Origin: Acanthosoma haemorrhoidale
Lineage: Eukaryota; Arthropoda; Insecta; Hemiptera; Acanthosomatidae
Length of the DNA: 64,000 bases
NCBI GenBank assembly: GCA_930367205.1
Contig: OV884011.1
Location: 167,473,226 to 167,537,225 of the forward strand
Direction: 5' to 3'
Part shown: positions 11,650 to 23,404 of the stretch, piece after piece
Numbering within the stretch: the stretch's first letter is position 1
How the letters are laid out: each line of letters begins with the position of its first letter
Notes under the pieces: generated by a model
The model's input: only the letters and a program-made list of their open reading frames with translations
What the model was told of the DNA's origin: nothing
Databases searched by the model: none
Program-made: the position numbers and the translations under genes

Positions 11650-13150
11650 GGATCCAGACGTGCTAATCTCTGCAGCTAATGAGATAGCCTGGGCTTGGAA
11701 CCACTCTGGCCTGTAAGTGAGCTATGAGGTTAGGCCTGTCAGTCAGTCCTGGATGAGATGGTGAGTAGTCTTTCACTGCCTGGCATCTAGCTCATCACCA
11801 TCCGAGGTGGCTCTTAAGGTCATCGTAGTCTTTGACGGAGAGAGTACGTTCGTTATTTATGCATTAGCTCATTACGGCACAGCTCTCGACTCACCAATAG
11901 AAAAACTTTATACAAATCCGGGACGTCACAGACAAATGTTATCACGCTTTATTAGCTAGTGGAATGCTAAATGTCATTATATTTTTATTTCTGTAAATTT
12001 GACGGATGATAAACAATAACCTTAAATAATCAAAATGAAGTTTGAAGTTTGCGTCGAGGTGCTTCTTGAATATGCAAAAACGGAAAGAGTGGTCCAAATC
12101 GGGTAAGCGTACCTCAGCACTGGTCGAAGTAAAGATTTATATTTAAGACGAGAACAGTTCGTTTGCTTGACATAAACAATAATTGCTCTGCTCCATGCGA
12201 ATTATTATTAAGGTGCAACAGTTGACTTGTGCTGTGGAAATTTTTCGTACCTCCAGTTAACCTTGGTTGTCAATGCCGACCGGGCCAATTGCGCAGGTAT
12301 TTACCTGAGCCCCCCCCCCAAGAAACATAAAGCCACCCTAAGAAGAAGTTCAGGTACAATTAAGCAGACCAATTTAGCTCTAAACTCAAGCGTACAACTC
12401 TGATCTTTAATTCGGCCCATTCTTCTACCTCCCACCTGCAGTGTCTGTCTGCCTCCCTCCTGCACAAACTGTGTAATTTTTTTGTTTACTGTTGTGAAAT
12501 CGTTATAAAATGTAAATCGTCGGTTTAAAATGTTGCAAATTTAAAATCTAAAAAATTATAAAAAGTCGAAGATTCTACTTTGTAAATCACTCTCCTCGCA
12601 CTGGAGTACAATTCCTTACGTGTGCACAGTTGTAGGTAAACTTTTCTAGAACGAATTAACTTTCAACTCTCAGAATATCTAAAGCAAAAATATATTTCTA
12701 GGAGAGCGTAGCCCGTACTTTGCCTGGATCAGGTCCCCGGGTTCGAATCCCTCCTGTCACCCATATATTTTTTTTTTTTTTAAGTCTAACGTATTATTAG
12801 AATCCCAATCGGTAACTCCACGATGGTAATCGTAATCATGATTTTTATTAACACAACATCACTTTCTGTTGGTCACACGAAATATACTTAAGCTAATTCG
12901 TACTTGTATTGTGGAATCACTAATCTAAATGCAACAGAAAAAAAAAATTTAATTTAGCAACAGACGTTTAGTTTTTTCATGAATGATGGTTTTCGGAAGC
13001 TACTTTTTTGTTAAAATATGTTTTAAATTGAGAATGAACACATTGTTAAATTGTGGGAGTTGTTAGACGTTGAACGTCGTGTTTATATTTTTGTGTAGGG
13101 AGGGTAGTTATTGATGACACACATTTCTAAGTTTTGCATTCTTTCTAGTT
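11650..13150. other. unassigned stretch
   Basis: Moderately GC-rich to about 11900, then AT-rich. A C-run lies at 12311-12320 beside the short palindrome CAGGTATTTACCTG. Apart from the tRNA-like 3' half at 12700 I find no gene or family-level match. Confidence 0.4.
12700..12763 (+). repeat. tRNA-like 3' half (box B)
   Basis: CCGGGTTCGAATCCCTCCTG followed by TCACCCA is a perfect T-arm/box B and acceptor-like end, then poly-T. The 5' half has no convincing D arm. Probably a tRNA-derived SINE remnant; a functional tRNA is unlikely. Confidence 0.45.
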
Positions 13151-13158
13151 TACTGCAG

Positions 13159-13216
13159 CTTGTTTTGCAAGTGGAACTCCGTACTGGCGAACCATTGGTT
13201 ATGAGTGATCGGACAG
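13159..13216 (+). CDS. candidate internal exon, unrecognised protein
   Basis: An acceptor-like tract (CTTTCTAGTTTACTGCAG) ends at 13158. It is followed by a 58-nt open segment reading LVLQVELRTGEPLVMSDRT and one extra base, then a weak donor (ACAG/GTTTGT). The same frame is open before and after, so the exon limits are inferred. The peptide has ordinary protein-like composition, but I do not recognise it. Chance splice-like flanks around short open segments are common in AT-rich DNA, so this is only a candidate. It would not join in frame to the candidate at 13811 in that exon's best-looking frame. Confidence 0.18.
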
Positions 13217-13810
13217 GTTTGTTTTTGGGACAGGGATTTTCTGTTAATAAACGGGAACATTTTTGTCAATGATTTTTTTGCTTTGTCAGTGTTGATATGT
13301 TCTTTCTAGGGCGAAGGCAAGATATTGGACTGATTTTATCCACGTGTGTACAGAGTTTATAAAAATATGGCAAATGAGATGTGACTTACGCTATGTGAAA
13401 ATTATGGCTTTTGATTTGTTTGATTTGATTTTTAATTTTCAGTTTTCACAACAGTTTTTGATTGATTTTTTTAATTACGCTTTAATGATGCAAAAAATAT
13501 TTGCTTCGATATGGACTATTAAACCGCTCGGTATCTCTTTGTCCGTATAATATTCAAGCGTACATTAGAACGCCTACGGACAACAAGCAAGTGCCCTCAA
13601 GAACTGACACTCCCACAAGCTCCATTGCTTCACCGGTGCCATAGAAGAAAGCTTCAATTGCAATAATTGCCCTAATTGGCCAATTCCGAGTAGAAATTAC
13701 CTCCGTTTCTCCCCCCGTCTCAACAACAATAGGGTTCTGTGTATACTTAAACGTTTGCAGATTTCTCTTATTGAATTTCAAATTTATTCAATTTCCTCTC
13801 TGTATTCCAG

Positions 13811-13844
13811 CTGTGAGAACCGCAAAATGTACGAGTATATTCTG
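13811..13844 (+). CDS. candidate 34-nt micro-exon
   Basis: This has the best splice flanks seen in the window: a pyrimidine-rich acceptor (TTTCCTCTCTGTATTCCAG) ending at 13810 and a strong donor (CTG/GTGAGTG) at 13845. The 34-nt segment reads, after one base, CENRKMYEYIL and ends on a codon boundary. The candidate exon at 24632 would continue it in phase 0. I do not recognise the protein. Both flanks are seen directly; transcription and frame are inferred. Confidence 0.3.
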
Positions 13845-13849
13845 GTGAG

Positions 13850-14910
13850 TGTTCGTTCTCGGGTAGAAGACCCTTGAGTATTCAACATCCCAAGGAGGGT
13901 CAGAGGGCAGCATACATACCATGGGTAATATGGGCACCGATGAAGAATGAGCCTTAATCATGGCCCTTTGGCAACAAATGCCATTCCAGAGAGAAAGATT
14001 ATTTTGGGGGTTTTCAAAACCTGTAACCGAATAAATTTTCCATCTATCACTTAGATATTCATATCTTAATTATTTCACTTTACTATGTAAATAATGTTTA
14101 GCACAACAGTTTCATTTATTACTTTATGTCTAAATATTATTACTTTATACCATACTAAATTCATGAAATAGGGGCTATTATCATATTATATTTTATTATT
14201 GTTAATTGACTGATGATAATATTATTTACGTGAATAGTATTATCGCCTTTGAAATAAAAATTTAAAATTATTACGTACCAGCAAAAAGTCATTTAAACTA
14301 TCATTAAAATATTTTTTTCGCAACTTTAACGCTACCAGTATTTTTTATTTGTAAGGTATATTTCTCACAGTTGCACTATTCTACGATAAATTATTAATTT
14401 TCAATTTGGTTTCTCTCCATCGCCTAAAGAACACAATCTCTCTCTATTGCTATTCAATATTATATTAAGAAAAAAAATGATTGTTTTCTAATATCTTGTC
14501 ACCCTGGGATCCAAAAGGTGAATGCGCAATTATTCCGAATGAATGATTTCAGTTTTTTTAAGGCTGGAAATTTGCCCGGGGTAAAAAGAAACGGTGTAAA
14601 TTATTTTAGAATCATTCGATGGATTCGGTGACTTTTACAATTTTTCCGTGACCCTAATTTCTTTATGACAATGCTTTACAAATAGCTTATTGTTTAGAAT
14701 TAGTTGAGTCATCATTGCTTTCACGAGTTGTCAGTTTTGCTATTGCTGGAAATTAAGATGTTCGTCAAACTTAAGCATTCTCGAGTTACTCTAAGATAGG
14801 ATGACTTTGTAGGCAAGTGAAATTGTGGTTATATTGCGGTGACAACGGTTACGTTATAAAAACATAAGTTATAGCAGAATATTAATATTGTTTAGAAAAA
14901 ATACTTTTTC
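13850..14910. other. AT-rich stretch, nothing recognised
   Basis: AT-rich DNA with stops in all frames. No repeat shared with the rest of the window was noticed. Confidence 0.4.
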
Positions 14911-14912
14911 AG

Positions 14913-15155
14913 AAAAGTGTTCGTTCGGTAGCAAAGGAACTCTGGTGCAATTTTAATCTTTGGTATCTAGGAAGTGCCCAAAATAATAATTATCTTCATT
15001 TTCGACATATACCGTTTTTTAATATTTAGTGAGATAGAACGTGTTTTTTGCAATGTTATTTTTTTCTTTAGCTTGCTTACTTATCCCGTAATGAATTTTG
15101 TTTTTCTATTTGAGGCATTTTTTTCATTCCGGTCATTTCCTCATTTTCTAGTAAC
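14913..15155. repeat. direct repeat unit 1
   Basis: AAAAGTGTTCGTTCGGTAGC, the run through GTATCTAGGAAGTGCC, then CTTATCCCGTAATGAATTTT and CATTTCCTCATTTTC recur in the same order and orientation at 15664-15782. Unit 1 has about 90 extra bases between GGAAGTGCC and ACTTATCCC. This is a local duplication with an internal deletion in unit 2 (or insertion in unit 1), not a known element. Confidence 0.75.
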
Positions 15156-15663
15156 CACTGTTCTGTTCCGGCCATCCTCCATCTCTGATCACAGTCCATA
15201 GTCCGTCTCGCCCTATCACTCCTTCTTCTTTGTTTTAGAGTAACATAGTGTCCGTTCTTCCTCAATAAGGTGCATTGCAACTAGGAAGCTTACGTTCTAT
15301 TATTCACAGACTAATGCTAGTAATATTTTCGAAATTCGTAATGATTCCGCAGATTTTGTTCAAAACTCAACACTAGCAGTCTCTCAGGAAATATTCCGCA
15401 GAAACCAAGCTAAAAGAAAATCGCTTTCGACACTTTAAAATTTACTATGTAATTCGTGGAATGTTATTTGAAAACGAAAATTCTTCGGAATAGAACTGTT
15501 GAGGATGGTGTATTATTATCTTAGAATTGTAAAGTTAGTTCGATTGTTAGACAATTGGTTATCATCTTATTGAGACTTAACTAAACTAAAAATGTCCAGT
15601 AATGAAACTATATTGACTGTCCTCCTGGTCAAGTGGTCAGTGACTTATAGACATCTTTATCAA

Positions 15664-15782
15664 AAAAGTGTTCGTTCAGTAGCAAAGCAAATCTGGTGCA
15701 ATTTTAATCTTTGGTATCTAGGAAGCGCCTCACTTATCCCGTAATGAATTTTTTTTTTCATTCCTGTCATTTCCTCATGTTC
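15664..15782. repeat. direct repeat unit 2, shortened
   Basis: Second copy of 14913-15155, about 750 bp downstream and in the same orientation. The block of about 90 bp present in unit 1 is missing at the junction GGAAGCGCC/TCACTTATCCC. Scattered base differences suggest it is not brand new. Confidence 0.75.
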
Positions 15783-15859
15783 AACTTTGAGGGATGTTTT
15801 TGTATTATATTATATATATATATATACATATTTGTGGGGATATAGTTATGAGTAGGTAA

Positions 15860-15908
15860 TGCTGGAGCATGGCTAAGCGATAAGACAATCTGTTTCGCAG
15901 TCTAGGTG
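15860..15908 (+). repeat. weak tRNA-like 5' half
   Basis: ATGGCTAAGCGATAAGAC resembles the box A of a leucine- or serine-type tRNA and is followed by CAATCTGTTTCGCAGTCT, which can be drawn as an anticodon arm. No box B follows. Low confidence. Confidence 0.22.
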
Positions 15909-15909
15909 A

Positions 15910-16540
15910 ACAACCGAACCACTTTTCACATTTTACAGTGGACTGGCCGTCTTGAGTGGCTTAAGTTGGGCAATGTTTCCCGCCATATTTCACCCGGGCA
16001 ATACCCGATGGCGATAATGGACCGATTGCCGGAGGTAATAACGCTCCAACAGCTGGCTTATTATATCCAGGAGGCCGTTTCACAATTCTATTCAATTATC
16101 CACCGTGCCTCTGTAGAGAGTGTCAATGTTGGAATTCCTCAGGTATTTTTTACCTTCGAATGATATAATTAAGTAATATTGCTAGTTATGGAGAAAACGT
16201 AATGAATAAAAATACCCCGAATGTCATGCGTGATATTCTCATCTACAGGCACCTGTTAGACGTTTACTAAAATATATTCTTAATACGCCTATTGTTTTTC
16301 AATCAAACGGCTCATGAGAATAAATGGTATGGTTCATCATTAGTCGTTGTTTTTGTAAATACAATAATTCTAAAAATAGCCACATCAGGATCATCTTTTG
16401 TCTCTCACCCTCAAAGACATAGAAATTATCTTGTTAAAACCCCAATATATCATACCAGCTATCCAATATCTCTCTTCAAAGCATCAACCTATCCTGTAAT
16501 CACCTTAAGAGTATGAAGCAGAAGTCGACACGAGATCGTT
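15910..16540. other. open stretch of unknown nature
   Basis: An ATG frame of 85 codons (15906-16163) and one of 74 codons (16292-16516) are open on the + strand. The first is less AT-rich than its surroundings and reads QLAYYIQEAVSQFYSIIHRA in its middle. Neither resembles a known protein, and no splice or promoter evidence accompanies them. Confidence 0.25.
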
Positions 16541-16544
16541 TCAT

Positions 16545-16712
16545 GACCTGATGACCTGAACGTCTGCGGCTCTCGCACTCTCCTCCTTCAACCTCCACTG
16601 TCCGATCCTCCTCCTTCGCCGTAGCTGGAAAGGTGAAAATTCTTCCAGGTGAATTGGGAGAGGTCCGCGGGCTATGCACTATATTACTGTATCGTATGAA
16701 TGTATATATTAT
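16545..16712 (+). mobile_element. decayed 3' fragment of the Jockey-type family
   Basis: TCTGCGGCTCTCGCACTCTC, the CCACTG block, GGGAGAGGTCCGCGGGCTAT and ACTGTATCGTATGAATG line up in order with 11050-11230 and 23545-23705 but with many changes and deletions. It ends in an AT dinucleotide run (16702-16732). This is the oldest-looking copy of the family in the window. Confidence 0.5.
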
Positions 16713-16999
16713 ATATATATATAATATATATTAGGCATGAATTAGATCAGTGATTACTATTATCCATCATTAGGACTGATAACAATTTTATTCAAATAAA
16801 TATTGTTAGATTTGTTAAATGTTTTTTTTTTCAAATATCACGGCGTTGACAACAAAAATAACCAGGGCCTTTAATTTTTTCTCAAAGCCTATAGTAACAT
16901 TGAATTACAAAAATTAACGATGAGATTAAGTTGTCGTCATCGACGGAATTATCAATAGCTGTTGAATGAACCAATGACAACCAATGAATAGTACCAATC

Positions 17000-17830
17000 T
17001 TTGCTCTTGCCAAAGACTAATTCCGACCTGTCGCTCCGAGTACTTAGGTCTAATTGACGATGGAGTTCTCATGAAGGGTGATAAAGAAATAGGTATCTGA
17101 TCTTTGAGGTCGGTTAGAAATTTATAGCCATTGCAATTTACAACAGCTTGTTGCTTGTTGGATTGATTCTCAGAAAAAATAAGATCTCATGGAATTTTCG
17201 CTTGTAAGTTCTTCTACTTCTATATATCTTCTTTACATTTTCTTCGAGAATTACATGTTTTATTTACATGCATGAATTTTTTCTTTTGTTGTCATTGTTT
17301 ATAAAGCTTTGTTATAGAGTTATATACATTTTCCGATTAAAGTTTTATTTATAGTTAGAAAACATGTTACAGCTGATGATGAGATTTTTTCTAGAACTTG
17401 TGTCTTGTAAGTTCAATAAATGGTTTAAGCATAGAATCTTCAACCGACCATAATATTTCAGAACACTCCTAAACTCCTGCGAGAAGCCGCCATTTGCAAA
17501 CCATGAATGTGACAAGCCTCTGGACAACTTAAGAGCCCGTAAAATGTGCTTGGATGCTCGCATGAAATATATGTCACGAACACACGACCTGTTCCTTGTC
17601 TTCTCGTATGCTAAGTCATCGTAAGGTATATCAAGACGAACCTAAAGAGAATTCATACTCGATTATCGTTGTTGTATAAATGTATTGGATACATAAATAT
17701 ATCTTATATTTTCATATAATGTCATACCACAAGCAAACGAGCTCTGAGTAAGTAAAATTAGTGGTCCCTCCATTCTGCCTTCCCCATGCCCAACGTAGTA
17801 CAGTCTTAGCTGGAGTTTGGACAAAGAGAA
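17000..17830. other. unassigned AT-rich stretch
   Basis: No reading frame with recognisable content, and no repeat in common with the rest of the window was noticed. The only long frame is 72 codons on the minus strand (17345-17563), unrecognised. Confidence 0.35.
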
Positions 17831-17837
17831 TTCACGT

Positions 17838-17902
17838 GCAGTCTAGCTCATCTGGCAGAGCATCCGCCTTCAACTCCTGGGTTCGAGTCTAGATCTTCTG
17901 CA
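17838..17902 (+). repeat. tRNA-like sequence with both boxes
   Basis: TGCAG at 17838 can pair with CTGCA at 17898-17902. The D arm GCTC/GAGC is intact in TAGCTCATCTGGCAGAGC, and the T arm contains GGGTTCGAGTC. The anticodon arm and variable loop are shortened: the 3' anticodon strand does not pair. At 65 nt it is too short for a normal tRNA. A poly-T stretch follows, as for a Pol III terminator. Best read as a tRNA-derived SINE head or pseudogene. Confidence 0.5.
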
Positions 17903-17989
17903 GTTTATTTTTTTTCTTTTTAGAAGTTTCTTATTAAAGCTATTTACCTTTTGGAAAGGTTCCCAAGATCTGGTCTTCATTGTGGTGTA

Positions 17990-20900
17990 TTCTGGAATTC
18001 GGACGATGATTCCCACAATTGAGCAAGGATCCGTCTGTATTTTAACTTTGAGGAACCGACAGAGGATATTTCGTTTGAGACCTATTTTAGTTCTCCGTTT
18101 TTTTCGATATATAATGATAGATTATAGCATTGTTAAGGAGAAAAAAAAGTCGTTTGTCATTTGTTTCTGCAACAGCTTTCTACAGCATCAGTGCCACCAT
18201 GATGGACTATCTTCAACTGTTTGTCCCACATTTTTGTACAGTTTCATCTCCTTTCCTCTTCTCCTTGTAAGCCATTTTTAGCTTTATGTAGGAGATATCA
18301 CTTAATAGCATCTGCGCACCTTCGCCCTCTTGCATACTCGGAGGAGTTACGCAAATACTATTCGTCTTTACTTCAGAGGATTGTTATTAAATATGGCCGA
18401 TGACCCGTATCGTTAGATCGGAAAGTAGAAAGCCCGCAAAAGGGCGTGTTGTGGTAAGTACCACGCCGATGTATCAGAAATCGATTTTACATCATGTGTT
18501 CGTAGTCTTGCCTACTAGATATATTGTAATAGGGCAGTATATTGTGTAGGGCTATTGTAATAATTATCAGCAAAATATTTAATTTCCTTGATTATACTTA
18601 TAAAGCCATAAAATGCAAACGGTAAATTGACAGCTTACTAATTGCTAAAAAGATTTGTAATTATTCGGCAGGTAACGTACGTCTATAAAGATAAAACGCC
18701 CGAATCATATCATCTTATAAGTAATTGTATCAGCATTAATATTACATGTATGTATGTATGTATCATGTATGTGATACCTTTACGACCAGCTGCCGCATAA
18801 AACAGGATCGATTTCCATCCTTCTTTCTTTAAAGGGAGCTTTTGCTGGGAATTGATTCAACCTCATGAGGATAAATAACTAACTGATTGAATAAATATTA
18901 TGCGAATACAATGAATAAAACCGTTTAATGTTGAGAGGAAACGCCTGGTGCTAACCACACTAGACTCGGGCGCAACCTACCAACTAGAGCGACAACCTTC
19001 GCAAGGTACTGCCTCTGCAACTGTTATACTATGTATTTTATGTTATTTTTATGCAGAAACCTTACATTCTGTATTTCTTCAACAGCTTAAATATTAACAT
19101 GAACCACTAACAAAATGTTGAAGATGAAACGTTTTTACTAGTAGCAATCGTCACAATATTGAAAAAAAAATTCTTTCTGATCAAATTTTACTGGTACAAA
19201 TCCGTTCTATACATCGGATTAACTACAATTTCTTAAACTGCTCAAACCAATAGTCACACTTTAGAACTAACAAAGTAACCAATTTTTTTTAAAGATGGTT
19301 TATCAATTATTCATTTAAATAACTTTCAGTCAGATTAACTTACAAAGTGTATAAATATAACGTTGTAGTATATACATTTAAATATAACAAAACCAAGATA
19401 AAAACTACTCATATAACACGTTCACGGGACAAGTTTGAAACTAGAATTATGAACCATGTTTATTTAACTTACTTAATATCTTGAGAAAAATTGGTCATAT
19501 CGAAAAGTTGCAGAAAAACTTATAGAAAATTTGATGGTTTTTTAAAAAGTTACAAATTATTTTTCTCCGTTCATTTCTATTCAAATTAAACAGACGTGTG
19601 ACATATTCATTTCACTGCCTTGTCAGGGACAAATCTTTCATAATAAGCGTTACGACCCACTATTGCAGGAATGTGGCCATATTGGAACGTACCGGGACCG
19701 GTCACACGTTCCAATACCGTTCATCTCTACTCCACAGAACCAGTGACACATTTGCTAAAGACCTGTGACAAATCACGGTTCCTGGGAACTTCAGTGCCAT
19801 TGTGCCAGCTGAAGCGTGACTTCATTGCTCCATTCATTGTGGATCTTGGAGTCTTCGGGGCTGGTCTGTTAGTCTTTGTATCGCTGTTTGTTGGTTTGTT
19901 GTCGATACAAAAACCTAGAAGCGGCCTTGACTCACTTTGATGAAATATTTGAGATGATTTCGCCTATTAATTGTGTACCTGTCCCTTAGTTTCTATTTGT
20001 GGACTCTTTAAGGGTTAGCCGTAATGGTCACTATTGCGGCAATGTTTTTTATAATCTTAGGAAGTAATGGTTATCACTTGATGAGGTATGTGTTATGAGA
20101 ACCAGGAGACCTATACTAATTACAGATTGTTAAAATTCCATACACGTAAGTGAGTGCTTAATCTTAATACAATTTTCCCTTATAGCATACGAATCTTGCC
20201 AGACTTTTATTCATTTATAATTTAAAATATTCTTTGCTGGAATGTAGCCTTGTCTAACAATGGAATAAAGGATCAAAATATAATACTGGTTGTTGGTTTT
20301 GATTGGTTGGTGACGCGGTTGTATGTTTAAGCGATACTTCATTCATGTTCAACAGTTGCATATTGCGTTGTTGAGGTTTCGGTTTCAATAAGGTTTTCGA
20401 AACGAGAGAGCCTTATGTGCCTGCCTGTCTTAATCCTCTATCTATGGATGTCTTATTTCCTATAAAATACTCATAAAGAAACATTTTTATAAAGAAGGCA
20501 TCGTATAGCAACCTCGGCAATCATGAGTAACTATCAATAATTATTTGCTATTGCAAAAAAAAATCATCTATAAACTTAGTAGGGTATCAGATTAAAGTTC
20601 TCAGGTTCCTGTTAAACAATATTTTCTGTTATACAAAACTATTATAATAGCAACAAATTATTGAAACTGTCAATAGCTTTGTTTTCGCAACTGTAACCAA
20701 ATCGTTAGTTGTGTGATAATTATGACAACTTGATTTGATTTTTTTCTGACGATTGACGATCATGAAAATTATTTTTCGAATGTTAGACTGTTATCTTTTG
20801 TCATTATCACTGAACGTAGGTCTAAATTAATTTAAGAAATAGTGAACTAAAATGGTACCATACCGTTGACTACATGAATCATATTAGAGCAAAAGGCAAG

Positions 20901-21600
20901 GCTGCTATCTCATTGCTGTTTCCATTCCTTCAAACTTCCGATAAAATATAAATCAATAGTTTATAATATCTTTGTCAGATCTCTATCAACTTATACAACA
21001 CCATCCTGGAGTATGACCTGTAATACAAAAAATACAGAAGACATTTCTAAGAAAAGTAACAAATTCACCTGGGCGTATTATACCATCCCCTGACTACATG
21101 ATACCTCTGACATTGACTTTGTTTATAATATGGTATAAGAAAACACTCAGAGGTTTCTTGAAAATTTTAAATCTAGCAATAATAATTTTATAAAAAAAGT
21201 GTAAAATGTATAAAAAAGATTCACAAAGACATTCATTTCATTCTTAAAGACCACGACAAATCGGTGTTTTAGTTGCAGTTTTTTTTTGTTTCTGTTTTCC
21301 TAAATATAGGCACTCTGGCCCCTGACAACTATATGTATCGACAACTATAAAAAAAAATTCCAAGAAGTTAATCATGGTGCTAACTATTGAGCAGGCACTA
21401 GGACATTTTTCCCTTCATTCAATTGAACCATTTGCGGTCCTAAGAGTAATTTCCTATTGAGTGTGTCCATAACGGAGGCCCATTAATTCCCACTAATGGT
21501 TCTAACATAGCGGTAGATAAATGTGCATCCTTCCTGGCCTACTAGTGCAATCCTTAAGGATTTCTTAACTCCCCTCTAACAGGTCACTAGTGTTTGAGTC
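17990..21600. other. unassigned stretch between the inverted arms
   Basis: AT-rich DNA with a (ATGT)n run at 18745-18772. An ATG frame at 19671-19940 (+) of 89 codons is less AT-rich than its flanks and ends with a hydrophobic segment (FIVDLGVFGAGLLVFVSLFV) that could span a membrane, but it has no family likeness. A strong acceptor-like tract is absent around it. I see no other gene. Confidence 0.3.
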
Positions 21601-21879
21601 CAAAAGCTGAGAAATTAAAAGTTTTACTTGTGTTTACTTGGTACTTACTGGTATTTGCAGGCGTCATGAGTGGCAGATCTTAGCTCTGCGTTCTACAGAC
21701 CAGCACCTCCCCTAATTCGGTACATTTCTCCCAAATAAGCAATATACACTTCAGCTAAAATAAATGAATAATAAAGATATATTGTGTTGGAAATGCAGAT
21801 GTAGATAAAAGAACTATAGAACGCGCTTGTAAGTTAAGTTAAGGGAAAAGTGGATAATTATTAATCAAAGAAAAAATAT

Positions 21880-21919
21880 CAGGTCGGGTGCTATACCAAC
21901 CGAGCTAGTCCTGCACGAC
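21880..21919 (-). repeat. tRNA-like 5' half (box A), inverted copy
   Basis: Minus-strand copy of the box A-bearing element at 11363-11402, with one visible change in the D loop (GGTATAGCAC against GGTACAGCAC). Confidence 0.5.
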
Positions 21920-21949
21920 TGTGATCTTTAAACCAATAGTTTTTTTTGT

Positions 21950-22727
21950 TTTTTTTATACTTCTTTCTTTATTGCGATAAAACTACAATCTGCCTTATCA
22001 GGTAATAAGTAATTGTGATAAATGTTCTCATTCATACCATATTTACAATTTTCATTCACTCTCACAGTCATACAGCTCTCTCATAGGTCTCTGGGCTATT
22101 TTTACAAATAGCCCAGAGACCTACCAAATCCACATGGTTGTCACCTCCCTCGCATGTGAAAGGGTGAGTGGTGTCTAGGGAAGTCCCCCAAGCTCCTCAG
22201 CCGCGTCATCGTATTCAAGCGAGTGGAAGCTGACCAAGAGCGCGAGAGCCACATACGCTCAGGACATATTTGGAGGAACTGGCCGTTGCCAAGACTCCCC
22301 ACTGTCACGCATTTATAGTAGGTCACGAGACCACTGCCGTTTTCGTCTCCGAGGAGGATTATAGGAATGAGTGGTGCAGTACAATGACTGTGCTAGGGGA
22401 TTAGGGTCGTTGGATAGGTTACTATGGAATTTCATGGGCTTGAAAGGGATGAATTCAAGAATGAAAGGTATATTAAGATCGTTATGAAGGGTTTTGTTGC
22501 TGACGTAATAAGGGGCATTTACTATTGATCTCATGACTTTGATTGAAAGGACTGGATACGCTTAGTGTTCGACTTTTTTTGCTCTCCCCTATAGATCTAT
22601 TCCGTATGTCCAGATTGGCTTAAGTATAACTTTGAAAATTAGTAATTTTTATTTTCTATTGAGAGATGGGATGTCTTTTGAAGTAGTCTCAACAGTTGTC
22701 CAAAGCGTCTGTTTAGTTCTTGTCTTT
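21950..22727 (-). mobile_element. Jockey-type non-LTR retrotransposon, 5'-truncated copy B
   Basis: Minus-strand copy of the same stretch as copy A. The coding tail 22313-22534 differs from copy A by one residue in its first 20 (N for S in the LHNDL/LHSDL word), and the stops and frame breaks are shared. Shared damage shows that A and B came from one already-dead fragment by duplication, not from two retrotransposition events. Confidence 0.8.
22085..22122. repeat. 38-bp perfect hairpin inside arm B
   Basis: Arms 22085-22101 (AGGTCTCTGGGCTATTT) and 22106-22122 are exact reverse complements around a four-base loop. The corresponding place in arm A (about 11180-11205) has one half only. The hairpin replaces part of the element's normal sequence, which points to a template-switch event during replication. 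Confidence 0.9.
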
Positions 22728-22729
22728 AT

Positions 22730-23400
22730 AAATAAAATTAATGTTTCTTTCCCTTGATTCCAGTTCTACGTGATAAAATAAAACCCCAAAAGAAAAAATA
22801 ATTGTACAAAGTATTTCAAGACCCAAAGATGAGTTTTCTTTGATCGGGTAAGTGGTATTCTTAAGTCTTAATCAAGAAAAGACAAAACAATTTACTACTA
22901 ACAAAAAAAAAAATAAAAGAAACAATGTGTAGAAAATCAATTGACAAGTCTGATAGGCGTGTAATGAAATCTGTACCGTTATGAGGTTTTTTGTTCACCG
23001 GTTCAATGAGTGCATTACTTCCTCTGCACCGCTTCTCAGTCAGTGTCAGGGGTAATTGTACCTCACTACTGGGATCGTCTTATTTTGACCAGATGTTGAA
23101 GAATCGCAACGGTTGTAAATATCTGTACTAAATTCCTAGTAAGTTGAGGAACTCTAACTAATAAAATCCTCTCCGGTCTATATAAAACTCATTTTCGTAC
23201 CTTTTCCATTCTCTGCAATCCAATTTGGTGTTGTCTGTTTGACATATTAAAACCTGCTTGGTAAATATTTCTTTTCCTTTTCATAAATTTTCCTTTATGA
23301 AAGTTTGAGGATCTATTTCTACGTAAATTTAATATTAAAATAAATTGATAGTAATCATTTTATCGTACTCAAAACCCAAACGGTCACGACGTTGCACATA
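22730..23400. other. unassigned stretch with one acceptor-like site
   Basis: TTTCTTTCCCTTGATTCCAG ends near 22764 and is a strong acceptor-like tract. After two bases the following frame reads LRDKIKPQKKK and stops, which could be a terminal exon, but nothing else supports it. The rest is AT-rich. Confidence 0.2.
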
Positions 23401-23404
23401 TTAT

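Larger units (their letters stand above)
21635..22727 (-). repeat. large inverted repeat, right arm
   Basis: Reverse complement of 10578-11645, at near identity for about 1.07 kb. The arm is about 25 bp longer than its partner, mostly because of the palindromic insertion at 22085-22122. It includes the Jockey copy B, the half tRNA-like sequence (21880-21919) and the same flanking 240 bp. Confidence 0.85.

Noticed and set aside
17838..17902. Functional tRNA gene
   Set aside because: The anticodon stem does not pair and the total length is about 65 nt.
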